Source: CAYYYP01 sp964475985
GTDB lineage: Bacteria > Bdellovibrionota > UBA1018 > CAYHWW01
Length of the DNA stretch: 64,000 nucleotides
Reading direction: 5' to 3'
Assembly (NCBI GenBank): GCA_964475985.1
Contig: CAYYYP010000011.1
Coordinates: 15,393-79,392 of the forward strand
Every line of letters begins with the position of its first letter. The first letter of the stretch is position 1. A program made the translations under genes and the position numbers. Under the pieces are notes generated by a model that had not been told where the DNA came from, ran no database searches, and was given only the letters and a program-made list of their open reading frames with translations. Shown piece by piece: positions 61,354 through 64,000 of the stretch.

Positions 61354-62466
61354 ATGGCAATCATTGAAGTCCGCGATGTGCGACGCAGCTTTCGATCCGT
61401 GAAAAAACAGGAAGGTTTATGGGGAGCGCTCAAGGTGCTTTGGAACCCCGATGTGCAGCGCCACGAAGCTTTAAAGGGCGTTAGTTTTGACATCGAAGAA
61501 GGCGCGTTTGTTGGACTCATTGGCGCTAACGGTGCAGGTAAAACTACTTTGCTGAAAATTCTCTCAGGCCTCATCCCGCCAACCAGCGGGAGCGCAAAGG
61601 TCATGGGTTACAAACCCTTTGACCGGCAGATTGATTTTCGCCGGAAACTTTCCTTAGTCATGGGTCAAAAGGCTCAGCTCTGGTGGGATTTGCCGGCGGT
61701 AGACGCATTTGACCTATTACGGGCGATCTATGAAATTCCGCAAATTGAATATCGCAAACGTAGGGATACCCTAGCTGAGCTTTTGAATGTTACTCGCCTT
61801 TTGAATACGCAAATTCGGCGTTTGAGTTTGGGGGAACGCATGAAAATGGAATTGATTGGCGCCCTTTTGCATTGGCCAGACATCGTGTTTCTCGATGAAC
61901 CAACCATTGGCTTAGATGTCGTCGCGGCCCAGGGGTTGCGGGAGTTTTTACGAACGTTTAATGAAAAAGATAAAAAGACCATGATCCTCACGAGTCACAA
62001 TATGGATGATATCGAACGACTCTGTGAGCGCGTGCTCATTCTTCAGGAAGGCAAAATGGTTTTTGATGGCTCGCCCGAAAAACTCATGGGAACGGGCGAA
62101 AAGCGCTTAAAACTAAGGCTTTCAGAAGCCGTTCGTTTCGAAAACCTTTTAAGTTGGTTTGAATTGCCCCGGGATAGGTTTTGCGAGTGGAGTGATGAGG
62201 ATTCAGATGACGAAGCAGCGGCCAGCGCTAAGGCTGAAGAAACGCCAAACCCTTCCGTGCCGGGTGAAACCAAAGACGCTGAGACGGTGCTCAGTCTAGA
62301 TAAGTTGATCTCTAGAATTTGTGTAAAACTTTTGCCCCATGAGATCCCTCAGACGTTAGAGCGTTTTATTTTAAAAACAAAAGTAATCGAAATCTCCATT
62401 GAAGAACAAAGCCTGGAAGACGTCATTCACACGCTCTTTAAAAATGGCGCAGCAGAGGTCGCGTGA
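61354..62466 (+). CDS. ABC transporter ATP-binding protein, ABC-2 type
   Basis: 370 residues. Walker A GANGAGKTT, signature LSLGERMKMELIGALLHWP, Walker B IVFLDEPTIGLD and H-loop SHNMDDIERLCE are all present. An unusual acidic low-complexity insert (about 277-310, with EDSDDEAAA and KAEETPNPS) lies in the C-terminal domain. It closely resembles ATPases paired with two ABC-2 permeases, an exporter type with unknown substrate. The permease genes follow directly. Confidence 0.93.
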   Translation: MAIIEVRDVRRSFRSVKKQEGLWGALKVLWNPDVQRHEALKGVSFDIEEGAFVGLIGANGAGKTTLLKILSGLIPPTSGSAKVMGYKPFDRQIDFRRKLSLVMGQKAQLWWDLPAVDAFDLLRAIYEIPQIEYRKRRDTLAELLNVTRLLNTQIRRLSLGERMKMELIGALLHWPDIVFLDEPTIGLDVVAAQGLREFLRTFNEKDKKTMILTSHNMDDIERLCERVLILQEGKMVFDGSPEKLMGTGEKRLKLRLSEAVRFENLLSWFELPRDRFCEWSDEDSDDEAAASAKAEETPNPSVPGETKDAETVLSLDKLISRICVKLLPHEIPQTLERFILKTKVIEISIEEQSLEDVIHTLFKNGAAEVA

Positions 62467-63299
62467 TGAATGTCACGGCTAAAGTCGCTAAAATTTTTCC
62501 ATTTCGTCTCCCTCTGCAGTGGCGAATCGCTGCATTAAAAAATGGGTTTCAAGACACCATGGCCTACCGCTTGGATTTTATTTTTGAAGTCCTGGGGTAC
62601 GCCATCGTTCCGGCGGCCATCCAAATGGTTTTATGGCATGCCATGTTCTCTACCGGTGGCGTAACCGAAGTGCGCGGCATGAGTTACCATGACTTAGTTT
62701 CATACACGCTTACGAGTGTCCTGTTTTCCCAAGTGCGGGGCGGGAATCATGATTTTGAGCTTCAGGAAATGATTCGTTCCGGAGGCTTGAGTCAGTATCT
62801 CTTACGTCCTGTCGGCGTGGTGGAATTCACCTGGATTCGCGGAGTCGCTGGAAAGGTCCTCATTGCGGGCGTTTGTTTGTTGGTTGGTGTTTGTGTGGCG
62901 GCCTTTGTAGGTTACACGCCCGGCAGGTTCGTGGGCGGGATGTTTTTAGCGCTGCTTGGAAACATCATTCATTATCAATTCGGCGCAATTCTCGCGACGG
63001 CTGCATTTTACTGGGAGGAGGCGTTTAGCATTCTCATGGTAAAAAACATGGTGGTGGATTTGTTGTGCGGAGATCTGATTCCCTTGAATCTCTTCCCTGA
63101 TCATCTGCAGTGGATATGGAAATCCTTTCCGTTTTACCTCTACGTTTATGGCCCCGTTCAATACAGCCTTGGGAAGTGGAGCCATACGGAATATTTGCAT
63201 CAAATCGGCATTTCGCTCATGTGGATCGCGGGCGGTTGGGTCCTCATCCGCATGTCTTGGGGATTCGGCATGAAACGTTACCTGTCGTTGGGTGGGTGA
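62463..63299 (+). CDS. ABC-2 family permease, first subunit
   Basis: 278 residues with about six helices (EVLGYAIVPAAIQMVLWHAMF, VLIAGVCLLVGVCVAAFVGYTPG, ILMVKNMVVDLLCGDLIPLNLFP). GGNHDFELQEMIRSGGLSQYLLRPVGVV is the conserved loop of ABC-2 permeases of this subtype. GTG 62463 or ATG 62466 can start it; it overlaps the ATPase stop. Forms an exporter with the ATPase and the next permease. Confidence 0.9.
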   Translation: MMNVTAKVAKIFPFRLPLQWRIAALKNGFQDTMAYRLDFIFEVLGYAIVPAAIQMVLWHAMFSTGGVTEVRGMSYHDLVSYTLTSVLFSQVRGGNHDFELQEMIRSGGLSQYLLRPVGVVEFTWIRGVAGKVLIAGVCLLVGVCVAAFVGYTPGRFVGGMFLALLGNIIHYQFGAILATAAFYWEEAFSILMVKNMVVDLLCGDLIPLNLFPDHLQWIWKSFPFYLYVYGPVQYSLGKWSHTEYLHQIGISLMWIAGGWVLIRMSWGFGMKRYLSLGG

Positions 63300-63302
63300 G
63301 CC

Positions 63303-64000
63303 ATGGCGATCTTCTCTACTTTTAAAAAATATTTTTATGTCATGATGGTCCAGATCAAAAACAATTGGGTGAGGGAAGCCGTTTACCGTACAAATTTCAT
63401 TACCAATATTTTTGTCGACTTGATCTGGATCGTGGTTGAGTTTTCACTTTTCAACATAATCTATGCGAACGTGCCCACCTTGGCCGGTTGGACAAAACCT
63501 CAAGTGTTTTTCTTCTTGGGTGTATTGTTTTCCGCCGACGCGATTTTTACGGTTTTTTTCACCCGGAATATGTGGATGTTTAGCGATCTCGTAAACAAAG
63601 GTGAACTAGATATTTTACTCACCAAACCCGTAAGCTCGCTCTTTTTAGCCTTAACCCGGTGGATTAATCTTACGGCCGTAACAAATTTTGCCCTCGGGGT
63701 TTTTATCATGACCAAATACGCAGAATCAGCTGGTTTCCCGGGGGGCTGGCACTGGTTTCGGGTCCCTGGATGGTTGTTGTTCAGCGTAGCTATGGCCTTG
63801 AATCTCAGGTTCCTTTTTTCGGTTTGGGTTTTTTGGACCGAGCGCAGTTGGGCTTTAGCGAGGCTCTATTATCAATTTTATTCATTTGCGACCAAACCTG
63901 ATGCCATTTATCCTAAAGTCATTCGGAATATCATTCGTACCGTATTGCCCTACGCCTTAATCGGGAGCGTTCCGGCAAGGGCCCTTTTATACGGACTTGA
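63303..64000 (+). CDS. ABC-2 family permease, second subunit (cut by window end)
   Basis: Starts at ATG 63303 three bases after the previous stop and runs open to the window end, about 232 residues so far. It shows MVQIKNNWVREAVYRTNFI, FVDLIWIVVEFSLFNIIY, the loop LVNKGELDILLTKPVSSLFLA and two further helices. The pattern parallels the first permease. The 3' end is missing. Confidence 0.85.
   Translation, partial: MAIFSTFKKYFYVMMVQIKNNWVREAVYRTNFITNIFVDLIWIVVEFSLFNIIYANVPTLAGWTKPQVFFFLGVLFSADAIFTVFFTRNMWMFSDLVNKGELDILLTKPVSSLFLALTRWINLTAVTNFALGVFIMTKYAESAGFPGGWHWFRVPGWLLFSVAMALNLRFLFSVWVFWTERSWALARLYYQFYSFATKPDAIYPKVIRNIIRTVLPYALIGSVPARALLYGL

Noticed and set aside
1..64000. CRISPR arrays, insertion sequences and rRNA genes
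   Set aside because: I looked for regularly spaced repeats, transposase motifs and rRNA core sequences and found none that I could support.

Overview
The window comes from a Gram-negative bacterium, most likely a Bdellovibrio-like lineage (Bdellovibrionota or a relative). This is inferred from the two-part HNH endonuclease at 37.5-38.7 kb, of a kind common in Bdellovibrio genomes, and from many single-copy secreted proteins with no recognisable family. No rRNA or intact tRNA is visible, so placement is tentative. A run of exactly 100 N at 55618-55717 shows that this is a draft scaffold.

Region 1 (1-9.3 kb, minus strand) is one tight respiratory operon. Read 5' to 3' it holds a 67-aa ORF, a 285-aa unknown protein, a 129-aa unknown protein, a Tat-exported molybdopterin catalytic subunit of the NarG/nitrite-oxidoreductase type, its four-cluster iron-sulfur subunit, a periplasmic haem-b subunit, a TorD/NarJ-type chaperone, TatA and MoaA. 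It therefore carries a catalytic enzyme, its chaperone, export help and one cofactor-biosynthesis step.

Region 2 (9.3-19.4 kb) continues the nitrogen-oxide theme. A Crp/Fnr regulator without Fe-S cysteines is followed by overlapping genes for NnrS, a DGC zinc-binding protein, a COG0731-type radical SAM enzyme and an AUR1-like PAP2 membrane protein. A PLP decarboxylase lies on the other strand. A second operon encodes an outer-membrane beta-barrel candidate, an AniA-type copper nitrite reductase fused to cytochrome c, a NirV-like protein and a Sco copper chaperone. Near-identical Fnr-type palindromes lie in front of both groups (9269-9288 and 15322-15339), so one regulon is likely: nitrate to nitrite to NO in the periplasm. 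No NO reductase or N2O reductase is in the window.

Region 3 (19.4-22.3 kb) has a YceI-like gene and an ECF sigma/anti-sigma pair diverging from a 63-aa exported peptide with ten cysteines. The two genes face away from a pair of identical promoters (GTCACAAA-N14-CGTA). A VOC-family gene follows.

Region 4 (22.3-25.3 kb) looks like a small mobile element. It has a serine resolvase, three unknown genes, short iterated repeats, a 16-codon ORF with its own terminator, and a tRNA 3'-end-like fragment next to a palindromic element. This could be the edge of an island carrying regions 1-3.

Region 5 (25.3-64 kb) is looser and reads like ordinary chromosome. It has many exported proteins of unknown role (HEAT repeats, LamG/Ig lipoprotein, RCC1 repeats, HEFLH metalloprotease candidate, SGNH hydrolase with Thr/Ala linkers). 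It also has household genes (photolyase, Dus, TIGR01777 epimerase, NfeD/SPFH pair, TypA, OPT transporter, EVE protein) and an ABC-2 exporter cut by the window end.
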